64,000 nucleotides of DNA from Clostridiales bacterium VE202-21 (lineage in GTDB: Bacteria; Bacillota; Clostridia; Lachnospirales; Lachnospiraceae), in the NCBI GenBank assembly GCA_000509105.1, contig BAIF02000031.1, forward strand, positions 1 through 64,000. The letters run 5' to 3'. The translations under genes and the position numbers were made by a program. The notes under the pieces were generated by a model. It was not told the DNA's origin and did not search any database. It saw only the letters and a list, made by a program, of their open reading frames with translations. Of this stretch, positions 33,817 to 43,341 are shown in pieces (positions within the stretch are counted from its first letter, which is position 1; every line of letters begins with the position of its first letter).

Positions 33817-35145
33817 ATGAAGAAAAGAACTTTAAAAAAACTGTTGTCAGCTGTTATGGCCGGTACGATGGCTGTGGGATTGCTTGCAGGATGTTCAGGC
33901 GGCAAGGAGGCGGCGTCGAAGGCAGAGTCAGAGGGAGGAGCAACGACGATTAAGTTCGGCATCCATGTGGCGAATCCCCAGGAGCAGGAAGCTGTTACAT
34001 ACAACATTGTGCAGGCATTTAACGAGAAGTATGATGGAAAATATAAGGTGGAGTTTGAGGCTTCCGATAAAGAGTCTCATTCCAAGAACATGAAGCTGGA
34101 AGCTTCCGACGGAACACTTCCGCAGATCTTCTGGCTGGATGCCAGCGAGGCGCCGGAATACAGTGACTCGGGCGTACTGATGGATTTATCGGATTTCTTA
34201 TCCGAGAATTCTGATATCCAGACAGCCCTTGGCGGCATGGAAAATGCATTCCAGGATGACAGCGGGCAGTATGGACTGCCTTACCAGTGTAATGTCCAGG
34301 GAATCTTTTACAACAAGGACCTGTTTGATAAGGCAGGGGTTGAGTATCCTACGAACGACACTACATACGAAGAATTCATTGAGATGGTCAAAAAGCTGAA
34401 AGAGAGCGGCGTGACTCCGCTGTCAATCGGAAGCAAAAACAGTGCATACGCAATGTGGGAGTTCAACGAGACGCTTGCCAGATATGGATGGTCGGAGAAT
34501 ATTGACAGCATTCTTTCAGGAGAGAAGAAATTTAATAATGAAGACCTGAATGCTTGTTTTGAAAAGTTAAAAGGAATCGCGGATGCAGGTGCATTTCCGG
34601 AAAATATGGCTACCATCGAATACTTTGACGCGAAGCAGCTCTTTAACGAAGGCAAGGCGGCAATGTTTGGCACCGGCCAGTGGGACTGTGCGGAATTTGA
34701 TGAAAATATCGGCGAAAAGGTAGGTTTCTGGTGGGGACCCAAATTTACAGATACGGACTACAACCAGGATATTGCAATGAAGGTTCCGTCCGCACCGATT
34801 GTTGTAAATGCAGAGGTTGCAGACGATGACGCAGTGAAAGAGGCGGTTTACGAGTTCCTGAAATTCTACTATGGAGAAGATGCAGCAAAGATTTCCTATG
34901 AAGGTTCTATTTTCCCGGCAACAAACTATTCCGAAGTTGCCGCAACGGACACACAATATTCCATGAATGCGATGCTGGAAGCCCTGGGGGCAGGATGGGA
35001 GAGCCCGGAGGCAGCGCCGGATCTGACTGTGGTATCCGCAGTACAGGAGGCCCTTTACAATTCTATGTTTGGCGTGATGCAGGGAACATATGAGCCCTCC
35101 GAAGCCCTGGATAAGATTGACGAGGCTCTGTCCTACAGTAAATAA
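33817..35145 (+). CDS. Extracellular solute-binding lipoprotein, family 1 (CUT1), 442 aa
   Basis: Signal peptide with lipobox LLAGC (Cys26), then a maltose-binding-protein-type fold (TIKFGIHVANPQEQEAVTYNIVQAFNEKYDG, LPQIFWLDASEAPEYSDSGVLMDLSDFL, YGLPYQCNVQGIFYNKDLFDKAGVEYP, AAMFGTGQWDCAEF). CUT1 systems take up oligosaccharides and usually share an ATPase (MsmK-like) encoded elsewhere; none is encoded here. AAGGAGGAG precedes ATG 33817. Two MalFG-type permeases and GH172/GH32 enzymes follow, so the ligand is likely a fructose-containing oligosaccharide or anhydride. Confidence 0.9.
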   Translation: MKKRTLKKLLSAVMAGTMAVGLLAGCSGGKEAASKAESEGGATTIKFGIHVANPQEQEAVTYNIVQAFNEKYDGKYKVEFEASDKESHSKNMKLEASDGTLPQIFWLDASEAPEYSDSGVLMDLSDFLSENSDIQTALGGMENAFQDDSGQYGLPYQCNVQGIFYNKDLFDKAGVEYPTNDTTYEEFIEMVKKLKESGVTPLSIGSKNSAYAMWEFNETLARYGWSENIDSILSGEKKFNNEDLNACFEKLKGIADAGAFPENMATIEYFDAKQLFNEGKAAMFGTGQWDCAEFDENIGEKVGFWWGPKFTDTDYNQDIAMKVPSAPIVVNAEVADDDAVKEAVYEFLKFYYGEDAAKISYEGSIFPATNYSEVAATDTQYSMNAMLEALGAGWESPEAAPDLTVVSAVQEALYNSMFGVMQGTYEPSEALDKIDEALSYSK

Positions 35146-35280
35146 TGAAACAGGTCCATACGAGGAAAGCCGGAGCCCCAGCCGTGAGTGCGGCGGGGCT
35201 GCCGGGTGGATTTTTTACGATGTACTGGTAACAGTTCAGGCAGGCCTGAGCTATTGCGAATTCTATGATTGGAGAAGGAT

Positions 35281-36153
35281 ATGCGCTGGTTAAGTAAAAG
35301 AAGATATAAAATAGGCCTTCTGATCCCGACACTGCTTGTCTATAGTGTGTTCATTGTCCTGCCGATTGTGATTGCGGTTGGATACAGCTTTACAAAGTAT
35401 TCCGGCATTGGTAAGGCAAGGTTCCAGGGATTTCAGAATTATATCAGGCTGTTTCAGGATAATGTGTTTTGGATTTCACTGAAGAATACGATGATTATTT
35501 TCATACTGGCATTTATCCTGCTGCTGACATTATCATTTTTCATAGCACTGCTTTTAAACAACCGGTTGAAAGGAACCGATTTTTCGAAAGCGCTCATATT
35601 TTCCCCGGCAATTATTGCGCCCATTATTGTTGGTATTATATGGGTATATATTCTGGACCCGAATATTGGGGTCATTAACAATATTCTGGACGCGGTGGGG
35701 GCATCGGCGCTGAAGCACAAATGGATCGGCGGGGAGACATTTTCGCCATACAGCATCGCAATCATTTATTTCTGGCAGCAGCTCGGATATCTGGTGACCA
35801 TTTTTATTGCTGGTCTGAAAATGATTCCGGAAGATGTGCTTGAGGCAGTGAAGATTGACGGTGCAAGCGGTGTGCAGAAGGTCCGCTATGTCATCATTCC
35901 CATGATGCGCACGACGATCTCGACGGTATCTGTCCTAATTATAACCGGCGTATTCAAAATCTTTGAAATCGTTCAGCAGACAACAGGCGGAGGCCCGAAC
36001 CACCTGTCGGAGACACTGGTAACCTACAGTTACTCTATGACATTCTCCAGCAGTGATTACGGCTATGGGATGTCTCTGGCTACGATAACCTTTTTGCTGT
36101 CACTTTTGATTACGGGGATTTACTCATTCCTGACCAGAGAGAAAGAGAGGTAG
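35281..36153 (+). CDS. CUT1 sugar ABC transporter permease (MalF/UgpA type), 290 aa
   Basis: Six predicted membrane segments, beginning KIGLLIPTLLVYSVFIVLPIVIAVGYSF. The ATPase-contact (EAA) loop reads EDVLEAVKIDGASGVQKVRYVIIPMMRTT. GGGPNHLSETLVTYSYSM near the C-terminus is standard for this permease class. The start at 35281 follows GGAGAAGG; a 135-bp spacer with no clear terminator separates it from the binding-protein gene. Confidence 0.92.
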   Translation: MRWLSKRRYKIGLLIPTLLVYSVFIVLPIVIAVGYSFTKYSGIGKARFQGFQNYIRLFQDNVFWISLKNTMIIFILAFILLLTLSFFIALLLNNRLKGTDFSKALIFSPAIIAPIIVGIIWVYILDPNIGVINNILDAVGASALKHKWIGGETFSPYSIAIIYFWQQLGYLVTIFIAGLKMIPEDVLEAVKIDGASGVQKVRYVIIPMMRTTISTVSVLIITGVFKIFEIVQQTTGGGPNHLSETLVTYSYSMTFSSSDYGYGMSLATITFLLSLLITGIYSFLTREKER

Positions 36154-36160
36154 CAGGATT

Positions 36161-36991
36161 ATGATCAATAAAAAGAAGAAGACAGCCATGTATATCCTGA
36201 TGGTTTTGATTACGCTGATGGTTGTATTTCCGTTTATCTGGATGCTGGTGCTTTCCTTTAAAACAAATTCTGAAATATTGTCCGCACCGCTTTCTCTGCC
36301 GAAAAGCCTGAACCTGGAAAACTACAGCAATGCGTTTAAAACTTTGGATTTTCTGCAGCTTTATGGGAATACATTATTTGTATGTGTGATATCACTGGTT
36401 ATCGAATTGATTATTACCTTTTTCAGTTCCTTTGTGATCTCCAGAATGGAATTTAAGAATAAAAAGATTGTTTCCTTAATATATGGGTTTCTGATCATGG
36501 GACTTTCGATCTCACCCTTTATTCTGCTCTTTCCGGTATACAAAATCAATGTATTCTTCGGATTAAGGGGAAAGCTGGCGCTGATATTCCCATATGTGGC
36601 AACGTCCATATCCTTCAACACGCTGCTGCTGGTGGGATACCTGAAGTCGCTTCCGACGGAGATTGATGAGGCCGCCGTGATTGACGGATGCAGCATCTGG
36701 GACCTGATGCTGAAGGTGATTCTTCCCATGGCAAAACCGGTCATTGCAACGATTGTAATCTTTAACGTGCTGTATATCTGGAATGAGTTTCCATTTGCAT
36801 CTGTTATGTTAAGAGACATTTCAGATTATACGCTTTCCATGGGGGCTTCCTTCTTTAAGGGAACCTATACGGTGGATTATGGCGGGATTGTAGCGTCCAG
36901 TGTGCTGATTATTATACCGGAGCTGATCTTCTATGGCATTTTCCAGAAGAATATTGTAGAGGGTATGACGGCCGGGGCCGTAAAAGGTTAA
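36161..36991 (+). CDS. CUT1 sugar ABC transporter permease (MalG/UgpE type), 276 aa
   Basis: Partner permease with FPFIWMLVLSFKTNSEILSAPLSLPKSLNLENYSNAF at the N-terminus and the EAA loop TEIDEAAVIDGCSIWDLMLKVILPMAKPVIATIVIF. It ends FQKNIVEGMTAGAVKG, the usual C-terminus of MalG-like proteins. It lies 7 bp after the previous gene and is clearly cotranscribed. Confidence 0.92.
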   Translation: MINKKKKTAMYILMVLITLMVVFPFIWMLVLSFKTNSEILSAPLSLPKSLNLENYSNAFKTLDFLQLYGNTLFVCVISLVIELIITFFSSFVISRMEFKNKKIVSLIYGFLIMGLSISPFILLFPVYKINVFFGLRGKLALIFPYVATSISFNTLLLVGYLKSLPTEIDEAAVIDGCSIWDLMLKVILPMAKPVIATIVIFNVLYIWNEFPFASVMLRDISDYTLSMGASFFKGTYTVDYGGIVASSVLIIIPELIFYGIFQKNIVEGMTAGAVKG

Positions 36992-37111
36992 GCCGGGAGA
37001 GTTAAAATGCAGGCTTCTGACACATATACACACGGTTTGTGCAGTAAACGGGCAGATCTGTGCGGGCTGTTGTGAATCAATATAATATGAAAAAAATTAG
37101 GAGGAAATATC

Positions 37112-38455
37112 ATGAGTAAAGTATCAGGATTATTTCAGGATCTGACAACTATAAAAGAGGCCAGGAACGGAAGGCTGGCGAGCTGGGACCAGAGAGGCAA
37201 GAACCAGGACTACTGGGAAATTCCTGCAAAGGAGAGCATTACCCTGGGAGAGATTGAAGGCCCCGGCTGCATCACACATATCTGGATGACCTCATCCTGC
37301 CGCAGGGTAAAGGCACCCAGCATCCTGGATCCGGTGCAGAATGCATCCGCAGCACCGGTGATGGAAATCCATCCGGCGCTGGGCGTTATCTGGGACGATT
37401 ATGACCCGTTTTACTATAGGAAGGCATTGATCAAAATTACTTGGGATGACCAGGATACGCCGAGCGTTCTGGCGCCTTTGGGAGACTTCTTCTGTATCGG
37501 GAACTGCTATCCGGGGAATTTCTCTTCCCTTCCATTCAATGTATCGCTGAAACCGGAGGAGGCAGGACGATACGGCGCGCCGTGTTCCGTATCCTGTTAT
37601 TTTCCGATGCCGTTTAATAAGAAGGCAAAGATTGAGATTATCAATGAAAATGAACTGCCGTTTATTTTGTATTTCAATATCGACTATGAGATGTATAAGA
37701 AACCGCTGGACGAAAATACCGCATATTTCCATTCCAGCTGGCACAGAGAGAATCCGTGTGACGGATGGGGACCTGATATCCAGGTGAATTCACCGGAGGT
37801 AAATAATGTCACTAATCTGAAGGGGGAAGGCAATTACACCGTTCTGGACGTGGAAGGAACCGGCCATTACGTGGGATGCAACTTGACCGTGAAGCACTAT
37901 CAGGGCAGCTGGTGGGGCGAAGGAAACGACATGTTCTTTATTGACGGGGAAGAGTATCCAAGCCTTAACGGCACAGGAACGGAGGATTACTTTAACCATG
38001 CATGGGGTATGCAGCGCAATGCATTCCCATTCTTTGGAACCATCGTGCACGAAGGAGATACGGACGGATTCCATGTATCCTACCGGTTCCATATCACGGA
38101 TCCGGTCAGGTTTGAAAAGCGCCTACGAGTAACGATTGAGCATGGCCATGCAAACCATTTATCGGACGACTGGAGTTCCACGGCGTACTGGTATCAGACC
38201 CTTCCGACCGCAAAGCCGCTTACGATCCTTCCGTTGGAGGAGCGTCTGCCTAATGTGCCTGTGCTTCCCGAAAGGAATCTGAAGATGCCACAGTTAACAG
38301 AAGAAATGCAGGCGGCCAGGGATTCTTACGAGAAACGCTGGGAAGAGTACTCTCCGGCAAGGCAGGAGCAATTTAGAATCAAGGAGAACAAAGCGCGCCG
38401 CGAGTCGGCGCTCAATACGGAGTTCGCAAAAAAACTGCGTGAAGAATACAAGTAA
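37112..38455 (+). CDS. Glycoside hydrolase family 172 (DUF2961) enzyme, 447 aa
   Basis: Family known for alpha-D-fructofuranosidase and difructose dianhydride I synthase/hydrolase activity, acting as multimers of jelly-roll folds. Family blocks are SGLFQDLTTIKEARNGRLASWDQRGKNQDYW at the start, IEGPGCITHIWMTSS, the acidic motif PSLNGTGTEDYFNHAWG near residues 285-300 (candidate catalytic Glu) and FHVSYRFHITDPVRFEKRLRVTIEHGHAN. No signal peptide, so it is cytoplasmic and acts after uptake. AGGAGG precedes the start. Placed next to a GH32 gene and an oligosaccharide importer it suggests use of difructose anhydrides or other alpha-linked fructosides. Confidence 0.87.
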   Translation: MSKVSGLFQDLTTIKEARNGRLASWDQRGKNQDYWEIPAKESITLGEIEGPGCITHIWMTSSCRRVKAPSILDPVQNASAAPVMEIHPALGVIWDDYDPFYYRKALIKITWDDQDTPSVLAPLGDFFCIGNCYPGNFSSLPFNVSLKPEEAGRYGAPCSVSCYFPMPFNKKAKIEIINENELPFILYFNIDYEMYKKPLDENTAYFHSSWHRENPCDGWGPDIQVNSPEVNNVTNLKGEGNYTVLDVEGTGHYVGCNLTVKHYQGSWWGEGNDMFFIDGEEYPSLNGTGTEDYFNHAWGMQRNAFPFFGTIVHEGDTDGFHVSYRFHITDPVRFEKRLRVTIEHGHANHLSDDWSSTAYWYQTLPTAKPLTILPLEERLPNVPVLPERNLKMPQLTEEMQAARDSYEKRWEEYSPARQEQFRIKENKARRESALNTEFAKKLREEYK

Positions 38456-38476
38456 TGGGAGAACTGGAGGCGTTTT

Positions 38477-39954
38477 ATGTCTAAGGAATTAATGCAGCAA
38501 AATATCGAGAAGGCCCAGAGGGAGATTGACGCGAAAAAGGAATACGTGAGAAAGGGCAAAATGCGCCAGCACTACCACTTTATGCCGCAGACCGGCTGGC
38601 TCAATGATCCGAACGGGTTGATCTTCTACAAGGGAAAATATCATTTTTTCTACCAGTACAACCCATATGAAGGATTCTGGTCCTGTATGCACTGGGGGCA
38701 CGCGGTAAGCGGGGATCTGGTACATTGGGAATACCTGCCTCTTGCGCTGGCTCCAAGTGAAAGCTATGACAATCATCACCAGGGGGGCTGTTTCTCGGGA
38801 AGCGCGATCGAGCATGACGGGAAATTATTCCTGATGTATACAGGGACAACGAATAACGGGAAAGGCTTTGAACAGTCCCAGTGTATTGCATACAGCGAGG
38901 ATGGGATTCATTTTGAAAAGTATATAGGCAATCCGGTGCTGACTGCACCCGAGGGGATTCCGGGAGACTTCTTCCGTGACCCGAAGCTCTGGAAGCACGA
39001 GGACACGTATTATGTGGTTTGTGGGGCGAACAAAGACGGCATGGCTCAGGCGCTTTTATACAAGTCACAAGATATGTTCCACTGGGAATTTGTGAATATC
39101 CTGGCCGAAAGCGGGGCGAGTGGGGATATATGTGGGAGTGCCCGGATTTTTACCCCATCGGTGACAAATACGTCCTGATGTTCTCCCCTATGGGGGCAAA
39201 AGAAAGGACCAGTGTATATCTGGTAGGTGATTTTGATTATCAGACCGGAAAATTTTACTATACCGTATCTGGGGAAATCGACTGGGGATTCGACTACTAT
39301 GCCCCGCAGTCATTCCTATCCCCGGACGGCAGGCGGATCATCGTAGGATGGGCCAATGCCTGGGACTGGATGCCGTTCTGGAAGGACTGGGGCCCCACCT
39401 ACAAGGAAGGGTGGTGCGGCTTCTTCAATCTTCCGAGGGAGGTCGTGCTCTGCGGGGACAATACCCTGCAGTTTCTGCCGGTCAGTGAATTGGAACAGCT
39501 CAGAAAGGATGAGCAGGTACAGCGAAATGTGACATTAGAGGCGGAAAACCCCCTCCTGTTCCGGGAAGGCAGCGTATACGAGGCAAAGCTCAAAATTAAC
39601 CTAAAAGAATCAACCGCAAAGAAGATCTGTATGGAACTGCGCTCCTCAGACGAAAAGAAAACGCTGGTAGTCTTCGATTTTGAAAAAGCAGAGATCAGCT
39701 TTGACAGAAGCCGGGCTGACGGCTGGAGCAAAGGCATCGCCAAGAGTCCATTGAATCTGTTGGGAAAGGACTACTTGGATATCCATATATTCTCAGATCA
39801 GAGTTCGATAGAAATGTTCAGCAATCATTACCAAAATAACATATCATGTAATATATTCGCCCCGGAAACAGAGTGCGGGAATTACATAACGGCACAGGGG
39901 GGAAAGCTAAGTATTGAGCTTATGGAAACTTGGGATTTGGAGGGCGTGATGTAG
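38477..39954 (+). pseudogene. Glycoside hydrolase family 32 (beta-fructofuranosidase/sucrose-6-P hydrolase), frameshifted
   Basis: Five-bladed propeller of GH32, about 490 residues in total. The first frame has the nucleophile motif WLNDPNG (Asp44), FSGSAIEHDGKLFLMYTGT and FFRDPKLW. Near 39108-39116 (AGCGGGGCGAG) the frame is lost by one base and homology continues one frame earlier with RGEWGYMWECPDFYPIGDKYVLMFSPMG, which carries the acid/base Glu of the EC motif. Both halves are otherwise perfect family members, including the C-terminal beta-sandwich. As written the enzyme would lack its acid/base. One missing G in the GGGG run explains it; sequence error is as likely as a real mutation. 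No signal peptide. Confidence 0.88.
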
Positions 39955-40025
39955 GGGACGCTTGCCGAGAACCGGGACGGGATGCATACGTCTGCATCCC
40001 GTCCCGTTCTCCGTCAGGCGTCCCC
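39954..40025. terminator. Long GC-rich hairpin between convergent GH32 and phosphofructokinase genes
   Basis: GGGGACGC (39954-39961) pairs with GCGTCCCC (40018-40025). Inside, GAGAACCGGGACGGGATGCA (39967-39986) pairs with its near-complement ending at 40010. The stem is about 30 bp with one bulge. It has no long T run but separates the two converging transcripts. Confidence 0.65.
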
Positions 40026-40058
40026 TCATCCGTTCCCGCGGCTAAAGTCCGTGAATTA

Positions 40059-41288
40059 TTAAACAGTTTTTCTGTAAGCGAACATGGGGACTCCCTCCTC
40101 CATAGGAACATGGACTTCCCCCTGGATCAGAGGCTTTGCATAGTCGATAAATGCATCACCCACATCCGTGCCTTCCCTTGTAATCCATTCTGCCGGAACC
40201 GTTTTTTCCCTGTTGCAGACATGGTTGACATCGGTTGTCACGTAATCAATTGCATAGGGCTTGTCCTGGATTCTTTTGAAAGCAATCATCTTTCCGGTCT
40301 CGCCCTCCAGTGCACATTTTACGCCGAATGCACCGGAGGCTATAGCTTCTTTTTGATCTGTCCCGGAGAGCATGGTGCTGGAGCAGCGTTGAGATACGTT
40401 TAGTTCCACGGAACGGACTTTTATGCCAAGCCGTTCCTTGATCAGATTCTCCAGATATTTTCCGGAGCCGGCCAGCATCTTGTGACCAAAGGCGTCTACG
40501 CCTACGTCGCTGGCAAACTCGCAGATGAAGGTACCGTCTTTGTCATGAATACCCTCGGATATACATACAACCAGGTTGGGAGTTTGTTCCAGGGCTTCTT
40601 CCACTTTTTGAAGGAATGCTTCCTGATCAAATGCTGCCTCAGGAAGATAGATCAGTACCGGGTTGTCCCCCTCGAACTTCCGGGCCAGAGCGCTGGCGGC
40701 GGTCAGCCAGCCGGCATGGCGTCCCATAATCTCTACGATGGTAACGGATTTTTTATTGTCATATACGGAGGCGTCCAGGGTGATTTCTCTGACCGTAGAT
40801 GCAATGAATTTGGCGGCGCTGCCGAAGCCCGGGGTGTGGTCTGTCTCCACAAGATCGTTGTCGATTGTCTTGGGAATCCCAATGAACTTGATGTCGCTGC
40901 CGGTTTTAGCGGCATAGCGGGAGAGTTTGCTTACGGTATCCATGGAGTCGTTTCCACCGATATAGAAAAAATATCCGATATTTAATGCATTAAGCTTTTC
41001 CATTAGCTCTGGATATACCGGATCGTCCAGATCCTCGGGAAGTTTATAGCGGCAGGATCCCAGATAGGATCCGGGAGTCGTCTTGATCAATTCCAGTTCG
41101 CCGGAGTGCTCCAGAGGCTCCATATCCATGTAATGCCCGGCGAGGAATCCCTCGATTCCGTTGATCATTCCATATACAGCGCCAAAAGAATCTTCCCGGT
41201 TCAATGCCTCATATACAACGCCGTAAAGGCTGGCATTGATGACGGCGGTTGGTCCGCCTGACTGGCCCACGATAACATTTTTCTTCAT
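40059..41288 (-). CDS. 6-phosphofructokinase, PPi-dependent type, 409 aa
   Basis: Phosphorylates fructose 6-phosphate to the 1,6-bisphosphate in the cytoplasm. The N-terminal VIVGQSGGPTAVINASL loop is followed by YFFYIGGNDSMDTVSKL and IPKTIDNDLVETDHTPGFGSA. GGNDS and PKTIDND resemble PPi-type rather than ATP-type enzymes, which usually read GGDGS and PGTIDND. GRHAGWLTAASAL and the EGIHDKDG region fit as well. The start at 41288 has TTGGAGGG upstream; the 21 codons before it lie in the leader. It is convergent with the GH32 gene and not part of that operon, but fructose released there enters glycolysis at this step. Confidence 0.88.
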   Translation of the reverse strand: MKKNVIVGQSGGPTAVINASLYGVVYEALNREDSFGAVYGMINGIEGFLAGHYMDMEPLEHSGELELIKTTPGSYLGSCRYKLPEDLDDPVYPELMEKLNALNIGYFFYIGGNDSMDTVSKLSRYAAKTGSDIKFIGIPKTIDNDLVETDHTPGFGSAAKFIASTVREITLDASVYDNKKSVTIVEIMGRHAGWLTAASALARKFEGDNPVLIYLPEAAFDQEAFLQKVEEALEQTPNLVVCISEGIHDKDGTFICEFASDVGVDAFGHKMLAGSGKYLENLIKERLGIKVRSVELNVSQRCSSTMLSGTDQKEAIASGAFGVKCALEGETGKMIAFKRIQDKPYAIDYVTTDVNHVCNREKTVPAEWITREGTDVGDAFIDYAKPLIQGEVHVPMEEGVPMFAYRKTV

Positions 41289-41362
41289 AAATAATCCCTC
41301 CAAAGCTATTTTCATTTTTGTCATACCTATAACTATAATGGATAAAGACATTTTTTACAATA

Positions 41363-41402
41363 GGTTACTATGCGCGGCCCCGTGGATAGCAGCTGTAACA
41401 GG
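41363..41402 (+). repeat. GTTACTAT hairpin repeat, copy 1
   Basis: GTTACTAT, GCGCGGCCCCGTG, GATAGCAGCTGTAAC forms an imperfect hairpin. Related copies are at 50190-50225 and 56881-56917; each lies 30-90 bp upstream of a plus-strand gene start. Confidence 0.5.
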
Positions 41403-41486
41403 TATAAAACGGATTTTATGATAAAACAGTTGGAAATTTGGTCAATGTGCAGTATAATTGCTGTATCTGAGTAAAGAGGTGTTCTT

Positions 41487-42503
41487 ATGAAATATATATC
41501 ATTTGCAATTCCATGCTACAATTCTGAAGCGTATATGGAAAAGGCGATACAATCAATATTAAAGGGCGGGGAAGATGTGGAGATCATCATTGTGAATGAT
41601 GGCTCCGAGGACGGTACAGAAGAGATTGCCCGGCATTATGCAGATTTGTATCCAACGATTATTAAGGCGGTAAATAAGGAGAACGGGGGACACGGCGATG
41701 CTGTCAATGCGGGACTGGCCCATGCAACTGGACGATACTTTAAGGTGGTGGACAGCGATGACTGGGTAGATGAGGAGGCCCTCATGCAGATCCTGGAAGC
41801 GGTCAGGGGCTTTGTGCAGACGGAGACGGAAGTGGACATGATTGTTTCAAATTATGTGTATGAAAAGGTTGGGGTTGAGCATAAGAAGGTCATCCATTAC
41901 CGCAATGTGCTGCCGCAGAATCAGATATTCCATTGGGACGATATCGGGCATTTCCGGCTGGACCAGTATATCCTGATGCATTCCGTCCTCTACCGGACCG
42001 AGATGTTGAAGTTATGCCAGCTCAGGCTGCCGAAGCATACATTTTATGTGGATAACATTTATGTATATTATCCACTGCCGCACGTGCGCACGATCTACTA
42101 TATGGATGTTGACTTCTACAGGTATTTTATCGGGCGTGAGGATCAATCCGTTAACGAAAAGGTGATGATCAGCAGGATAGACCAGCAGATATTCGTAAAC
42201 AAGAGCATGATAAATATGTATGAACTGCGGATGATTTCCAGTAAAAAGCTGCGTAAATACATGATTAATTACCTTGCAATTATGATGACTGTATCCTCGA
42301 TTTTGTGTATCCGTTCCAAGAAAAAGGCGAATCTGGAAAAGAAGGCGGAACTGTGGCAGTATCTGAAGAAAAAGGATTACGGCACTTACTTTAAGATTCG
42401 TTACGGAATCCTGGGCCAGACGATCAATCTTCCCGGCAAGTCCGGACGAAAGGTATCCTCCATGGCTTACAGTGTGGCAAGAAGGCTTATCGGATTTAAT
42501 TAG
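41487..42503 (+). CDS. Glycosyltransferase family 2 protein, 338 aa
   Basis: GT-A fold inverting glycosyltransferase: ISFAIPCYNSEAYMEKAIQSIL, VEIIIVNDGSEDGTEEIARHY, and the metal-binding VVDSDDWVDEEALMQIL (DXD-like, residues about 90-104). The C-terminal third has no membrane segment, so it is a soluble or peripheral enzyme, perhaps adding a sugar to a cell-surface polymer or glycolipid. GGTGTT lies upstream of the start, a weak ribosome site. A single gene between a hairpin repeat and rubrerythrin; donor and acceptor are unknown. Confidence 0.9.
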   Translation: MKYISFAIPCYNSEAYMEKAIQSILKGGEDVEIIIVNDGSEDGTEEIARHYADLYPTIIKAVNKENGGHGDAVNAGLAHATGRYFKVVDSDDWVDEEALMQILEAVRGFVQTETEVDMIVSNYVYEKVGVEHKKVIHYRNVLPQNQIFHWDDIGHFRLDQYILMHSVLYRTEMLKLCQLRLPKHTFYVDNIYVYYPLPHVRTIYYMDVDFYRYFIGREDQSVNEKVMISRIDQQIFVNKSMINMYELRMISSKKLRKYMINYLAIMMTVSSILCIRSKKKANLEKKAELWQYLKKKDYGTYFKIRYGILGQTINLPGKSGRKVSSMAYSVARRLIGFN

Positions 42504-42670
42504 CTGATTGGGTACGATCGGATATTACGAAAAGTTTTTGGATTTATGGGCCGGCAAAAGTTATGGAACAGAATCTGCACGGCTGCATGTGCATATAGAA
42601 AATATTTAACTGAAAAGAGCATAATTTACCAGCCATGGTACATACTAGTAATAAAAAAGGAGTGTGTATT

Positions 42671-43276
42671 ATGGCTGTTAATTTTTCAGAAAGTAAAACA
42701 AAAGAAAACCTGATGAGAGCATTTGCCGGGGAGAGCCAGGCAAGAAACAGATATACAATCGCTGCAGATAAGGCAAGAGAGATGAAAATGTATACGATTG
42801 CCGACATTTTTTTGTATACGGCTGATCAGGAGCGCGCCCATGCGGAGAGGTATTACGAACTGCTGAAAGATCTGTCCGGTGAGACAATCTTTATTGACGG
42901 AGGTTATCCGGTAGATCAGCAGACGACTCTGGCTGAGCTTTTGAGAGCTGCGGAGCACAATGAAAAAGAGGAATATGAGGATGTTTACCAGGCATTTGGC
43001 GATGTGGCTAAGGAAGAGGGATTTTTAGAGGCTGCCTCTGCATTCTATCAGATCGCAGAGATTGAACACACCCATCAGGTTCGTTTTGGTGAAATCGCCG
43101 GCATGCTGGAGACCAACCAATACTTTGCGTGCGAGAATGAAAGCAAATGGATCTGTACGAACTGCGGATATATCCACGAGGGAAAACAGGCTCCGGCTGT
43201 GTGCCCTGTCTGCCGCCATGCGCAGGGGTATTTTCTGCCATATGCATATGCTGCATATAAGGGAGAAGGAAGATAA
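42671..43276 (+). CDS. rbr: Rubrerythrin, 201 aa
   Basis: Peroxide-reducing di-iron protein of anaerobes. The ferritin-like domain has ENLMRAFAGESQARNRY, ADQERAHAERYYELL and FLEAASAFYQIAEIEHTHQVRF, supplying the iron-ligand Glu and His residues. The C-terminal rubredoxin domain has WICTNCGYIHEG (Cys-x2-Cys) and CPVCRH (Cys-x2-Cys). Domain order and length are standard. AAAAGGAG precedes ATG 42671; the upstream ATG at 42635 has no site. Monocistronic and probably peroxide-induced, though no PerR box was found by eye. Confidence 0.95.
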   Translation: MAVNFSESKTKENLMRAFAGESQARNRYTIAADKAREMKMYTIADIFLYTADQERAHAERYYELLKDLSGETIFIDGGYPVDQQTTLAELLRAAEHNEKEEYEDVYQAFGDVAKEEGFLEAASAFYQIAEIEHTHQVRFGEIAGMLETNQYFACENESKWICTNCGYIHEGKQAPAVCPVCRHAQGYFLPYAYAAYKGEGR

Positions 43277-43341
43277 CCAGAAAAGATATACCCAAACGGG
43301 TAAGAACCATCTGTTAACTGAATAGTCAAAAGGAGCGGGAT

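Noticed and set aside
38477-39178. GH32 N-terminal half as an independent truncated protein
   Set aside because: The stop lies a few codons after the homology break, and the second half continues the same domain directly. A frameshift is the economical reading.
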